This document shows positions 51,669 through 59,606 of a stretch of 64,000 bases of DNA, piece by piece. Origin of the DNA: Burkholderiales bacterium. Its GTDB lineage: Bacteria; Pseudomonadota; Gammaproteobacteria; Burkholderiales; SG8-39. Below the pieces are notes generated by a model. The model ran no database searches and was not told the DNA's origin. It saw nothing but the letters and a program-made list of their open reading frames with translations. The position numbers and the translations under genes are program-made. Every line of letters starts with the position of its first letter. Within the stretch, counting starts at the first letter, position 1. The stretch covers positions 1 through 64,000 of the forward strand of contig JACZJV010000169.1 in NCBI GenBank assembly GCA_014860355.1. Reading direction: 5' to 3'.

Positions 51669-53195
51669 ATGCAGTTCGATCCGAAACGCAGTGATTTCAC
51701 CCTGGGCATCATCGGCACCGGCGCCATGGGGCGCGGCATCGCGCAGGTCGCCACCGCCGGCGGCATGCGCGTACTCATGTGCGACGCGCGCGCGGGCGCG
51801 GCTGCCGAGGCCAAGGCCTTCGTCGGCAAGATGCTCGAGCGCGCGGTGGAGAAGGGCAGCATGAGCAAAGACGCGCACGCAGCGGCGATGGGGCGCATCG
51901 AAGTGGTCGACGGTCCCGCGGCGATGAAGCCCTGCCATCTGGTGATCGAGGTCATCGTCGAGGACCTGGCCGCGAAGCAGGCCCTGTTCGCAGAACTCGA
52001 AGGCATCGTCGGTCCCGAATGCATACTGGCCACCAACACTTCTTCGCTGGCGGTGACCACCATTGCGGCAAAGCTGAAAAAGCCCGAGCGCTTTGCCGGC
52101 ATGCATTTTTTCAACCCGGTGCCGCTGATGCGGCTGGTTGAAGTGATCGATGGCGTGCGCACCGAGCCCTGGGTGGGCGATGCGTTGATGGAGGTCGGCC
52201 GGCGCATGGGCCGCGAGCCGGTGCGGGTGAAAGATGCGCCGGGCTTCATCGTGAATCAGGTCGGCCGCGGCTTCGGCGTGGAGGCCGCGCACATCGCCTC
52301 CGAAGGCATCGCCGGCTTCGTCGACATCGACCGCATCATGCGCGAGGTCGCGGGTTTTCGCATGGGGCCGTTCGAACTGATGGAACTCACCGGACTGGAC
52401 GTGAGCCAGCCCGCCAGCGTCGCCATCTACGAGCAGTGCTATCACGAGCCGCGCTACCGCCCGGCGCAGCTGATGCGCAGCCGCTATGAGGCCGGCATAT
52501 TCGGGCGCAAGACCAACAAGGGTTTCTACGACTACGCCGAGGGCAAGGCGGTGGTGCCGGCCGAGCCGCCCGCGCCTGCCGCGCGCCCGCAGAGCGTCTG
52601 GGTCAGCGGCGCCGAAGCAGACGGCCACGCGGCGCTCACGGCGCTGCTGAAGGCGCTGAATGCGCCGCTGGAGAGCGGTTCCAGGCCAAGCGCGCAGGCG
52701 CTCATTCTGGTCACGCCCTACGGCGACGACGCCACTTCCTGCGCCGTCGAACAGGGCCTGGATGCAAAACGCACGGTGGCCGTGGACACGCTCTTTCCGA
52801 TGGTCAAGCGGCGCACCATCATGAGCACCCCGATTACCGACGCGGCCTGGCGCGATGCGGCGCTGGGACTGCTCGCGAGCGACGGCGTGCCGGTGACGGC
52901 GATCAAGGACAGCCCGGGGTTCGTCGCCCAGCGTATCGTGGCCATGATTGTGAACATCGGCTGCTATCTCGCGCAAAGCAGAACCGCGGCCCCGGCAGAC
53001 ATCGACAAGGGCGCGACGCTGGGGCTCAACTACCCGCACGGGCCCATGGCTTTCGGCGACACCTTGGGGCCGGCCAAAGTGCTCAAGGTGCTGAACCGCA
53101 TGCACGAACTCTATGCCGATCCGCGCTACCGTCCGAACCTGTGGCTCACGCGCCGCGCGCGTCTGGGTGTGTCTTTGCTGACGCCGGACAGCTGA
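51669..53195 (+). CDS. 3-hydroxyacyl-CoA dehydrogenase (PaaH/PaaC type)
   Basis: 508 residues from ATG 51669 (MQFDPKRSDFTLGIIG), with GGGAGCA upstream. The NAD-binding motif GIIGTGAMGRGIAQV, the substrate motif VIEVIVEDLAAKQALFAELE and the catalytic region FNPVPLMRLVEVIDG identify the N-terminal dehydrogenase domain. KDAPGFIVNQVGRGFGVEA and a second 3HCDH C-terminal domain (KDSPGFVAQRIVAMIVNIG, GLNYPHGPMAFGD) follow after a linker. This longer double-domain form resembles PaaH of phenylacetate degradation. It oxidises (S)-3-hydroxyacyl-CoA to 3-ketoacyl-CoA with NAD+. With the nearby glutaconyl-CoA decarboxylase and thiolase it would cover the C4 steps. Confidence 0.93.
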   Translation: MQFDPKRSDFTLGIIGTGAMGRGIAQVATAGGMRVLMCDARAGAAAEAKAFVGKMLERAVEKGSMSKDAHAAAMGRIEVVDGPAAMKPCHLVIEVIVEDLAAKQALFAELEGIVGPECILATNTSSLAVTTIAAKLKKPERFAGMHFFNPVPLMRLVEVIDGVRTEPWVGDALMEVGRRMGREPVRVKDAPGFIVNQVGRGFGVEAAHIASEGIAGFVDIDRIMREVAGFRMGPFELMELTGLDVSQPASVAIYEQCYHEPRYRPAQLMRSRYEAGIFGRKTNKGFYDYAEGKAVVPAEPPAPAARPQSVWVSGAEADGHAALTALLKALNAPLESGSRPSAQALILVTPYGDDATSCAVEQGLDAKRTVAVDTLFPMVKRRTIMSTPITDAAWRDAALGLLASDGVPVTAIKDSPGFVAQRIVAMIVNIGCYLAQSRTAAPADIDKGATLGLNYPHGPMAFGDTLGPAKVLKVLNRMHELYADPRYRPNLWLTRRARLGVSLLTPDS

Positions 53196-53225
53196 TCGCG
53201 CTCAGGGTAGGCGGACTGCGATCGA

Positions 53226-53846
53226 TCACTCGCCGGCGGCGGCGAAATCGAGGTGCGGGCGCAGCCGCGCGCTGATTGCGCGCGCGCGCGCGAGCAGTTC
53301 TTCCCATAGCGTATTCATCTTCTCGCGGAAAACGAGATCGGCGTCGGCGCGGACCACGTACCAGCCGCCGCGCTCGATTTCGAACGCGAGCTGCCCCGGT
53401 GCCCAACCGGCGTAACCGTTGAAAAAGCGTACCCGTTCGGGCGGGGCGTGCAGCAGTTGTTCCACCACCGCGGGATCGAAGGCGAATGACACGTCGGCCA
53501 GCACCTGCAGGGCGCCCGGCGGCTTGTCCTTTGCGCGGAATATGGCGAACAAGCCGGCTGCTTCCACCGGTCCGCCGAGATAAAGCGGCTCGGTGTAGCG
53601 CTTTAGCACCTCGTTGTCGGGGAGTATCTGCGCAAGCGAGCGTTCGCCGGGCCGGTTGACGATGAAGCCCACGCTGCCGCCATCGCGCGTCTGGGTGACC
53701 AGCACCACACTGTGGCGGAAATTGGGGTCCGCCAGATTCGGCGACGCGACCAGAAAAACACCGTTTGCAGATTCGCCTGCCTGGGCCCAGGCGCCAGGCC
53801 CGGTACCGACCAAGGCCGCAATGAACAGCAGCAGGCGCAGGCTCAT
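53226..53846 (-). CDS. YqgE/AlgH-family protein with N-terminal signal
   Basis: 206 residues from ATG 53846, which overlaps the tag stop. Family blocks: FLVASPNLADPNFRHSVVLVTQTRDGGSVGFIVNRPGERSL, YLGGPVEAAGLFAIFR and VRFFNGYAGWAPGQLAFEIERGGWYV. Most YqgE/AlgH proteins start right at the conserved block and are cytoplasmic. Here an extra ~25 residues, MSLRLLLFIAALVGTGPGAWA, form a good signal peptide, so this form should be exported. The family has no agreed function. It is downstream of tag in a two-gene unit and convergent with the hydroxyacyl-CoA dehydrogenase gene. Confidence 0.88.
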   Translation of the reverse strand: MSLRLLLFIAALVGTGPGAWAQAGESANGVFLVASPNLADPNFRHSVVLVTQTRDGGSVGFIVNRPGERSLAQILPDNEVLKRYTEPLYLGGPVEAAGLFAIFRAKDKPPGALQVLADVSFAFDPAVVEQLLHAPPERVRFFNGYAGWAPGQLAFEIERGGWYVVRADADLVFREKMNTLWEELLARARAISARLRPHLDFAAAGE

Positions 53847-54430
53847 CGTTGCACCTGCACTTGCGCGTGGCGGAAGCACCCGAGCAGATGGTCGTTGACC
53901 ATGCCGGTTGCCTGCATGTAGGCGTAGCAGATCGTCGAACCCACGAACTTGAAGCCGCGCCGCTGCAGGTCCTTGCTCATCGCATCGGATTCGGGCGTGC
54001 GTGCGGGTACCCCATTCATCCTGCGCCGCCGGTTCTGCATCGGCCTGCCGCCCACGAAGCTCCAGATATAACGGTCGAAGGAACCGAATTCCTTCTGGAC
54101 CGCGAGGTAGGCCTGGGCGTTCTGTATGGCTGCGGCGATCTTCAGGCGGTTGCGCACGATGCCCGCATCGGCGAGCAGGCGCGCGACCTTCTTGTCCGAA
54201 TAGCGCGCAAGCTTGCGCGCGTCGAAATTGTCGAAGGCCCTGCGGTAATTGTCGCGTTTGTTGAGGATGGTGGACCAGGCGAGGCCCGCCTGTGCGCCTT
54301 CCAGAATCAGCAGTTCGAACAGCATGCGTTCGTCATGCAGCGGCATCCCCCATTCTTCGTCGTGATAGGCGATATAGGCCTCGCTGCCTAGGCACCAGGG
54401 GCAACGCGTGCGGGAATCGATACTGTTCAC
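53843..54430 (-). CDS. tag: DNA-3-methyladenine glycosylase I
   Basis: 195 residues from GTG 54430 (VNSIDSRTRCPWCLGSEAYIAYHDEEWG). An upstream ATG at 54466 is possible but adds no family sequence. The zinc site Cys (CPWC) and His (YHDEEWG) pair with the C-terminal His and Cys (NDHLLGCFRH), as in Tag. Substrate-pocket blocks MLFELLILEGAQAGLAWSTILNKRDNYRRAF and GFKFVGSTICYAYMQATGMVNDH are clear. It removes 3-methyladenine from alkylated DNA. The stop overlaps the yqgE-like gene. Confidence 0.93.
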   Translation of the reverse strand: MNSIDSRTRCPWCLGSEAYIAYHDEEWGMPLHDERMLFELLILEGAQAGLAWSTILNKRDNYRRAFDNFDARKLARYSDKKVARLLADAGIVRNRLKIAAAIQNAQAYLAVQKEFGSFDRYIWSFVGGRPMQNRRRRMNGVPARTPESDAMSKDLQRRGFKFVGSTICYAYMQATGMVNDHLLGCFRHAQVQVQR

Positions 54431-54730
54431 AGGCGCATGATAACTGCGCGCTGCGAGTCCCGCCATGGCGTGATCCAGGGCAGCTTGCCAGCGCGTGCCT
54501 GGTCCCGTGCGCCGGACCGGGCGCCATTGTGCAAGTTGCGGAAACAATAAAGAAATTGCCCGAACCTGCGCGGAGCTTGATCTCGGTCGAACTGCAAACG
54601 CACACTTTGTGCTAGCTTACGCCCAGCGCCCGGCGTTGCGTACCCCGTCGCCACAGTGCGCTGCGCCGCGGCGATGCCGGACAGACGATAGACTAGACAT
54701 AACGGAAACCAATTCGAGAAAGGGAGAACC
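54431..54730. other. Divergent gap between tag and biotin carrier gene
   Basis: 300 bases. No gene seen. It should hold promoters for both directions; AAAGGAGAACC just before ATG 54731 is the carrier ribosome site. I did not find a convincing operator. Confidence 0.5.
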
Positions 54731-54943
54731 ATGGCTGACGTATTAGCTCCACTGGCGGGAAAAGTCTGGGAAGTGCTGGTCGAAGTCGGCGCGAAGGTCG
54801 AGGAGGACGATGAACTGCTGGTCATCGAGGCGCTGAAAATGGAGAACACCGTATATTCCCCGTCCGCCGGGAAGGTAAAGGAAATCCTGGTAAAGAAGGG
54901 CGACAGCGTTGAGGACGAACAACTCCTCATCGTGCTCGAATGA
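54731..54943 (+). CDS. Biotin carrier protein, glutaconyl-CoA decarboxylase-type
   Basis: 70 residues, a single biotinyl/lipoyl domain. The biotin site is EALKMENTV (the Lys in AxKMEN-type context), between two beta hammerheads VLAPLAGKVWEVLVEVGAKVEEDDELLVIEA and VYSPSAGKVKEILVKKGDSVEDEQLLIVLE. Unlike GcdC of Acidaminococcus, it lacks the long Ala/Pro linker. It would carry CO2 on biotin from the carboxyltransferase GcdA to the membrane subunit GcdB. It is followed by the acyl-CoA dehydrogenase gene after 34 bases and, later, gcdA on the same strand. Confidence 0.9.
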   Translation: MADVLAPLAGKVWEVLVEVGAKVEEDDELLVIEALKMENTVYSPSAGKVKEILVKKGDSVEDEQLLIVLE

Positions 54944-54977
54944 CCGGCGGCTGCCAACGAACAGGAGGGACGCAACA

Positions 54978-56138
54978 ATGAATTTTGGACTTAGCGAAGA
55001 GCAGCGACTGATACAGGACACCGCCAGGCGATTCGCCGCGGAGGACATCGCGCCGACGCTGGACGAGGAGGAAGAGAAACACGAATTTCGCGCCGATCGC
55101 GTCGCCAAGATGGGCAGCCTGGGCTTTTTCTCCTGCGGGGTGCCGGAGGAACTGGGCGGCAGCGGCATGGGCTTCATGGAATCGGTGCTGATGGCCGAGC
55201 AGATCGGCATGGTATCGGCTTCGTGGAGGCTGCCGTTCAACATGCAAAACCTGGGGCCGGCGCTGACCGTAAGCAAGTTCGGCAGCGATGCGCAGAAGAA
55301 GAAGTACGTACCCGGGTGGGTGGCGGGCACGCAGCTTGGCTTCTTTGCCATGACCGAATCCAACACCGGCTCCGACGTTGCGAGCATGAAAACCCACGCC
55401 ATCGACCGCGGTGATCATTGGGAGGTTCACGGCAACAAGATGTGGATCTCGCAGGCGCACGTGGGCGACGCCGGGCTGCTCTACGCCTACACCGACAGGG
55501 AGAAGGGCAACAAGGGCATCACCGCATTCATCATCGAGCCGAAGAAGATGAAGGGCTGCAGCGCGCGCGCGATCGAGACCAAGCTCGGCCTGAAATGCGC
55601 ACCGACGGGCGAGTTCGCGTTCGAGGGCATGAAGGTGCCGAAGGAAAACGTGCTCGGCAAACCGGGCGAAGGTTTCCGCGTCTGCATGTGGCAACTGAAC
55701 CAGACGCGGCTGGGCTGTGCTGCGGGCGCGCTCGGGGTCGCGGGCGGCGCGCTGGATCTTGCCATCAAATACGCAAACGAACGCACCCAGTTCGGCAAAC
55801 CGATCTCGCAGCACCAGATGATCCAGGCGCAGATCGCGGAAATGGTGGTCGAACACCAGTCGGCGCAGATGCTGGTGTACCGCGCGGCGTGGCTGAAGGA
55901 CCAGGGCCTGCCCAACCAGTACGAGACTTCGGTGGCCAAATATGCGGCCTCGGAGGCGGCGGTGCACGCGGCCAACGAGTGCATGAAAATCTACGGCTCC
56001 TACGGCTATTCGACCGAGTATCCGGCGGAGCGCTTTTATCGCGATGCCAAATCGCTGCAGATCGTCGAAGGCACGTCCAATATCCAGAAAATCCTGATCT
56101 CGGGCATGGCTTTGGGCTTTACCCCCAACCGCGAGTAA
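54978..56138 (+). CDS. Acyl-CoA dehydrogenase, probable glutaryl-CoA dehydrogenase
   Basis: 386 residues from ATG 54978 (MNFGLSEEQRLIQDTARRFAAEDIAP), with CAGGAGGG upstream. FAD-binding blocks FFAMTESNTGSDVASMKTHA and WISQAHVGDAGLLYAYT, RTQFGKPISQHQMIQAQIAEM, and the C-terminal IVEGTSNIQK with the catalytic Glu are present. The family covers many substrates. Its place between a biotin carrier and glutaconyl-CoA decarboxylase alpha strongly suggests oxidation of glutaryl-CoA to glutaconyl-CoA without decarboxylation, as described for Desulfococcus GDH(Des). The decarboxylation would then be left to Gcd. Substrate specificity is inferred from context only. Confidence 0.88.
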   Translation: MNFGLSEEQRLIQDTARRFAAEDIAPTLDEEEEKHEFRADRVAKMGSLGFFSCGVPEELGGSGMGFMESVLMAEQIGMVSASWRLPFNMQNLGPALTVSKFGSDAQKKKYVPGWVAGTQLGFFAMTESNTGSDVASMKTHAIDRGDHWEVHGNKMWISQAHVGDAGLLYAYTDREKGNKGITAFIIEPKKMKGCSARAIETKLGLKCAPTGEFAFEGMKVPKENVLGKPGEGFRVCMWQLNQTRLGCAAGALGVAGGALDLAIKYANERTQFGKPISQHQMIQAQIAEMVVEHQSAQMLVYRAAWLKDQGLPNQYETSVAKYAASEAAVHAANECMKIYGSYGYSTEYPAERFYRDAKSLQIVEGTSNIQKILISGMALGFTPNRE

Positions 56139-56161
56139 CAGCACAGGGGTCAAACAGCACA

Positions 56162-56300
56162 GGGGTCAGACCCCCTTTCCCAGTCTAGGGGTCAGACCCC
56201 CTTACCAAGTGGGTAGAACTTGCGGGCTACCGCGGGAAAGGGGGTCTGACCCCTAGGCATGACCCCTAGGCATGCGACGGTGGAAAGGGGGTCTGACCCC
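56162..56300. repeat. Cluster of GGGGTCAGACCCC repeats
   Basis: The 16-mer GGGGTCAGACCCCCTT occurs at 56162-56177 and 56188-56203. Its reverse complement occurs at 56238-56253 and 56285-56300. Each unit is itself palindromic (GGGGTC/GACCCC), and the two halves can form a large hairpin. Such motifs are common dispersed elements in proteobacteria. They sit between the acyl-CoA dehydrogenase stop and the gcdA start, where they could attenuate or process the message. Confidence 0.85.
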
Positions 56301-56342
56301 TACCCCATACGCAGACCCCGCACAATTTGCAAAGGAATCCGC

Positions 56343-58076
56343 ATGAGACCTTATTTTGAAAAGATGCCGGCTTTCGGCAAAGCGCTGAAGGAAAACCGCA
56401 TTGCGCGCACCCAGGATAGCCGCGCCAGGCTGGAAGCGATAGAGGCCGAGATCGCCGCGGCGAAGAAGGCGCAGGAGGAAGTGGGCATACCCACGGCCAA
56501 AATCAACGAACGCGGCGGGCTGACGGTGTGGCAGCGGCTGGAATACCTGGTCGATCCGGGTACCTGGCAGCCGCTGCACAGCCTCTACAACCCGGCGGAC
56601 AACGAAGAGGGCACGACCAATGTGGTCGACGGCCTGGGCAAGATCGGCGGCCGCTGGGCGGTGATCATCGGCTTCGACAACAAGGTGCTCGCCGGCGCCT
56701 GGATCGCCGGACAGCCCGACAACATCCTGCGCGTGACCAATCTTGCCAAGCGGCTGCACATCCCGCTGGTGTGGCTGGTGAACTGCAGCGGCGTCAAGCT
56801 TCCCGACCAGGAGAAGTTCTACGCCGACCGCCGCGGTTCCGGCGCGCCGTTCTTCCGCCACGCCGAACTGGAGCAGGCGGGCATACCGGTGCTCGCCGGC
56901 ATCTACGGGACCAATCCGGCCGGCGGCGGTTATCAGGCGATCAGCCCGACCATCCTGATTGCGCACAAGGACGCGAACATAGCCGTGGGGGGCGTCGGCA
57001 TCGTTTCCGGCATGGCGCCGCAGGGCGGCTTCGACGTCGCCGGTCTGGAGCAGCTGATCGCGGTGACGCGCAACATGAAGGACAAACCGCCGGGCAGCGT
57101 GTCCACCCATTACGACGCGACCGGCTTCTTCACCCGCGTGTACGACGAGGAAAAAGGCGTGCTCGATGGCATCAAGGAATACATGGGTATGATCCCGGCC
57201 TACGACCCGAAGTTTTTTCGCGTGGCCGAACCGGCCGAGCCGCAGCTTGCGCCGGGCGAACTCTACAACCTGCTGCCCATCAACCAGAAATCGGATTATT
57301 CATTCGACGACATTCTTGCGCGCCTGGTCGATGGCAGCGAGCACATGGAGTTCCGGCCGGGTTACGGGCCGGAGGTGTACACCGGTTTGGTGAAAATCGA
57401 CGGCATGCTGGTGGGCGCCATCGGCAACCGCCAGGGGCTGCTGCCCAAGGGATATCCGGAATACGCGGATTACCCGGGCATCGGCGGCAAGCTCTACCGC
57501 CAGGGCCTGATCAAGATGAACGAGTTCGTGACCCACTGCGCGCGCGACCGCGTGCCGGTGATCTGGTTCCAGGACACGACCGGCATCGACGTGGGCGATA
57601 TCGCCGAGAAGGCGGAACTGCTGGGCATCGGACAGTCGCTGGTGTACTCGATCCAGCAGGCCGACATTCCGATGATGCTGGTGGTGTTGCGCAAAGGCAG
57701 CGCGGCGGCGCATTACATCATGGGCGGGCCCACGGCCAATCGCCAGAACGCCTTTACCCTGGGCACGGCCGCCACCGAGATCTACGTCATGCACGGGGAG
57801 ACCGCGGCGGTGGCAAGCTACTCGCGCCGCGCGATCAAGGACAAGGATTCGGGCAAGCCGCTGGAACCCCTGGCGCAGAAAATGAACGAGATGGCGCAGA
57901 AGTATTTCGACACCTCGCGGCCGGCGTACTGCGCGCGCTACGGCTTTGTCGACGAGATCGTGGAGTTGAAGTCGTTGCGCGCTTACCTCAAGGCTTTCGC
58001 CGGCGCGTCCTACCAGAATCCGAAGTCGATCTGCCCGCGCCACCAGATGCTGCTGCCGCGCATCATCAAGGGCTGA
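56343..58076 (+). CDS. gcdA: Glutaconyl-CoA decarboxylase alpha subunit (carboxyltransferase)
   Basis: 577 residues from ATG 56343, preceded by AAAGGAATCCGC. The chain begins PYFEKMPAFGKALKEN, the typical GcdA start. It contains the double crotonase-like carboxyltransferase fold with oxyanion-hole glycines (GIYGTNPAGGGYQAISPT and VGGVGIVSGMAPQGGFD). QDTTGIDVGDIAEKAELLGIGQSLVYSIQ and LRKGSAAAHYIMGGP follow in the second half. It transfers the carboxyl group from glutaconyl-CoA to biotin, giving crotonyl-CoA. Length and motifs agree with the Acidaminococcus enzyme (587 residues), which sets it apart from acetyl- or methylcrotonyl-CoA carboxyltransferases. It is convergent with gcdB. Confidence 0.92.
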   Translation: MRPYFEKMPAFGKALKENRIARTQDSRARLEAIEAEIAAAKKAQEEVGIPTAKINERGGLTVWQRLEYLVDPGTWQPLHSLYNPADNEEGTTNVVDGLGKIGGRWAVIIGFDNKVLAGAWIAGQPDNILRVTNLAKRLHIPLVWLVNCSGVKLPDQEKFYADRRGSGAPFFRHAELEQAGIPVLAGIYGTNPAGGGYQAISPTILIAHKDANIAVGGVGIVSGMAPQGGFDVAGLEQLIAVTRNMKDKPPGSVSTHYDATGFFTRVYDEEKGVLDGIKEYMGMIPAYDPKFFRVAEPAEPQLAPGELYNLLPINQKSDYSFDDILARLVDGSEHMEFRPGYGPEVYTGLVKIDGMLVGAIGNRQGLLPKGYPEYADYPGIGGKLYRQGLIKMNEFVTHCARDRVPVIWFQDTTGIDVGDIAEKAELLGIGQSLVYSIQQADIPMMLVVLRKGSAAAHYIMGGPTANRQNAFTLGTAATEIYVMHGETAAVASYSRRAIKDKDSGKPLEPLAQKMNEMAQKYFDTSRPAYCARYGFVDEIVELKSLRAYLKAFAGASYQNPKSICPRHQMLLPRIIKG

Positions 58077-58103
58077 CAGACCGCGAAACGCGGGAGCGCT
58101 GCG

Positions 58104-58130
58104 AAGGGCTGCGCGCGCAAGGCAGCCCTT
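58104..58130. terminator. Inverted repeat between convergent gcdA and gcdB
   Basis: AAGGGCTGC (58104-58112) and GCAGCCCTT (58122-58130) pair perfectly over nine bases in the gap between the two convergent genes. It is a likely bidirectional terminator, although no long T-run is present. Confidence 0.6.
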
Positions 58131-58172
58131 CCAGGGTCAAGCAGGGTGCGTGGATCTGCGGCATCCCTGCTT

Positions 58173-59321
58173 TCAGATCAGCCCCATCCCCTTGAGCACC
58201 GACAGCATGACTGCGGCGGCTACCACCGAGCCGATCTGCCCGCCGGTGTTGACGCCGGCCGCGTGCATCAGCAGGTGGTTCTTCTTGTCGTAGCGTTGCC
58301 CCTGCGCCTGTACCACTCGCGCCGCCATCGGAAATGCCGAAATGCCTGCCGCGCCGATCAGCGGATTGACCTTGCCGCCGGTCAGCTTGCACACAATCTT
58401 GCCGAAAACCACCCCGGCGACGGTGTCGGTGCAGATGGCGATGAAGCCCATGCCGAAAATCATCAGCGTCTGCGGTTTGAGGAAGGCGTGGCCCTCCATG
58501 GTGCCGCCTATGGCCAGGCCCAGGAACAGGGTGACGATGTTGGCGATCTCGTTCTCCGACGCCTTGGTCAGGCGCGCCACCACGCCGCATTCGCGCATGA
58601 AGTTGCCGAGCATGATGGTGCCCATGAGCGGCAGCCCCTTGGGCGCGAGCAGCCCGGTGACGAGTGTAACCACGATGGGGAAAAGGAGCTTGGTCTGGGT
58701 CGAAACGGAGCGCTTTATCGGCGCCATCCTGACCACGCGTTCCTTGGGTGTGGTCAGCGCGCGCATGATGGGCGGCTGGATGATGGGGACCAGCGCCATG
58801 TAGGAATACGCGGCCACGGAGATCGGCGCAAGGAGCTGCGGCGCGTATTGCGAGGCTACGTAGATGGCGGTAGGACCGTCGCAGGCGCCGATGACTGCGA
58901 TGCTCACGGCCTCGAGCGCCGGAAAGCCCAGCGCGAGGGCCAGCAGCAGCGTGAGGAAAATGCCGAACTGGCCGGCCGCGCCGAAGAGCAGCATTTTCGG
59001 ATTCTCCAGCAGCGCGCCGAAGTCGATCATGGCGCCTATGCCGACGAAGATGAGCAAGGGAAAGAGCTCGTTCGAGATCCCCATGTCGTAGAGTATGCGC
59101 AGCAATCCGCCGGTGTCCATCAGATCGGAGAGGGGGATGTTGACCAGCATGCAGCCGAAGCCGATGGGCACGAGCAGCAGCGGTTCGACTTCCTTCTTCA
59201 CGCCCAGATAGAGCAGGGCCGCGGCGATCAGCAGCATGATCGCATTGGGCCCGCCCGAGGTGAACAGAAAAGTGGCGCCGGCACCCAGTCCGGACAGGCC
59301 TTGCAATACGGTATCGAGCAT
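58173..59321 (-). CDS. gcdB: Na+-translocating decarboxylase beta subunit (GcdB/OadB)
   Basis: 382 residues with about eleven membrane segments. The OadB/GcdB signatures are GACDGPTAIYVASQYAP (the Asp needed for Na+ and proton movement), GNFMRECGVVARL and NHLLMHAAGVNTGGQIGS. It decarboxylates carboxybiotin and uses the energy to pump two Na+ out of the cell. It lies on the opposite strand to gcdA but in the same locus. Next on the minus strand upstream come a GcdD-like small protein and a thiolase. Start ATG 59321 (MLDTVLQGLSGLGAG). Confidence 0.95.
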   Translation of the reverse strand: MLDTVLQGLSGLGAGATFLFTSGGPNAIMLLIAAALLYLGVKKEVEPLLLVPIGFGCMLVNIPLSDLMDTGGLLRILYDMGISNELFPLLIFVGIGAMIDFGALLENPKMLLFGAAGQFGIFLTLLLALALGFPALEAVSIAVIGACDGPTAIYVASQYAPQLLAPISVAAYSYMALVPIIQPPIMRALTTPKERVVRMAPIKRSVSTQTKLLFPIVVTLVTGLLAPKGLPLMGTIMLGNFMRECGVVARLTKASENEIANIVTLFLGLAIGGTMEGHAFLKPQTLMIFGMGFIAICTDTVAGVVFGKIVCKLTGGKVNPLIGAAGISAFPMAARVVQAQGQRYDKKNHLLMHAAGVNTGGQIGSVVAAAVMLSVLKGMGLI

Positions 59322-59399
59322 GTGTTCTCCCCGCCTGCGCAGTTGCGTCGCGTTGGTGGAAGCCGCGATCAGGCCCAGCGCCCGAGCGCAGCCTTCGTA

Positions 59400-59552
59400 T
59401 TAACTCTTGTCCGGGCTAGCTGCTTTGGCGACGAGTGGGAAGACTCTCTTCAGCAGGTCCATCACCAGGCTGAGAATCCACAGGGTCAGAAAGGTCCCGC
59501 CCATGCCGACGATCATCATGGTGAGTCCGAAGGTCCATTTGGCGTTGTCCAT
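59400..59552 (-). CDS. Small membrane subunit of sodium-pump decarboxylase (OadG/GcdD-like)
   Basis: 50 residues: ATG 59552 to TAA 59400. One hydrophobic helix (FGLTMMIVGMGGTFLTLWILSLVMDLLKRVFP) is followed by a short charged tail (LVAKAASPDKS). This is the layout of OadG/GcdD gamma or delta subunits: one N-terminal helix, a GMGxTFL-like pattern, then a short cytoplasmic part. The small subunit holds the carboxyltransferase and membrane subunits together. It lies 78 bases upstream of gcdB on the same strand. It is easily missed because of its size. Confidence 0.8.
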   Translation of the reverse strand: MDNAKWTFGLTMMIVGMGGTFLTLWILSLVMDLLKRVFPLVAKAASPDKS

Positions 59553-59606
59553 GGGGCGCTTTCACAAAGAGGAGGATCGGGGCGTGCGGCGCATGACTGC
59601 CAGGGC

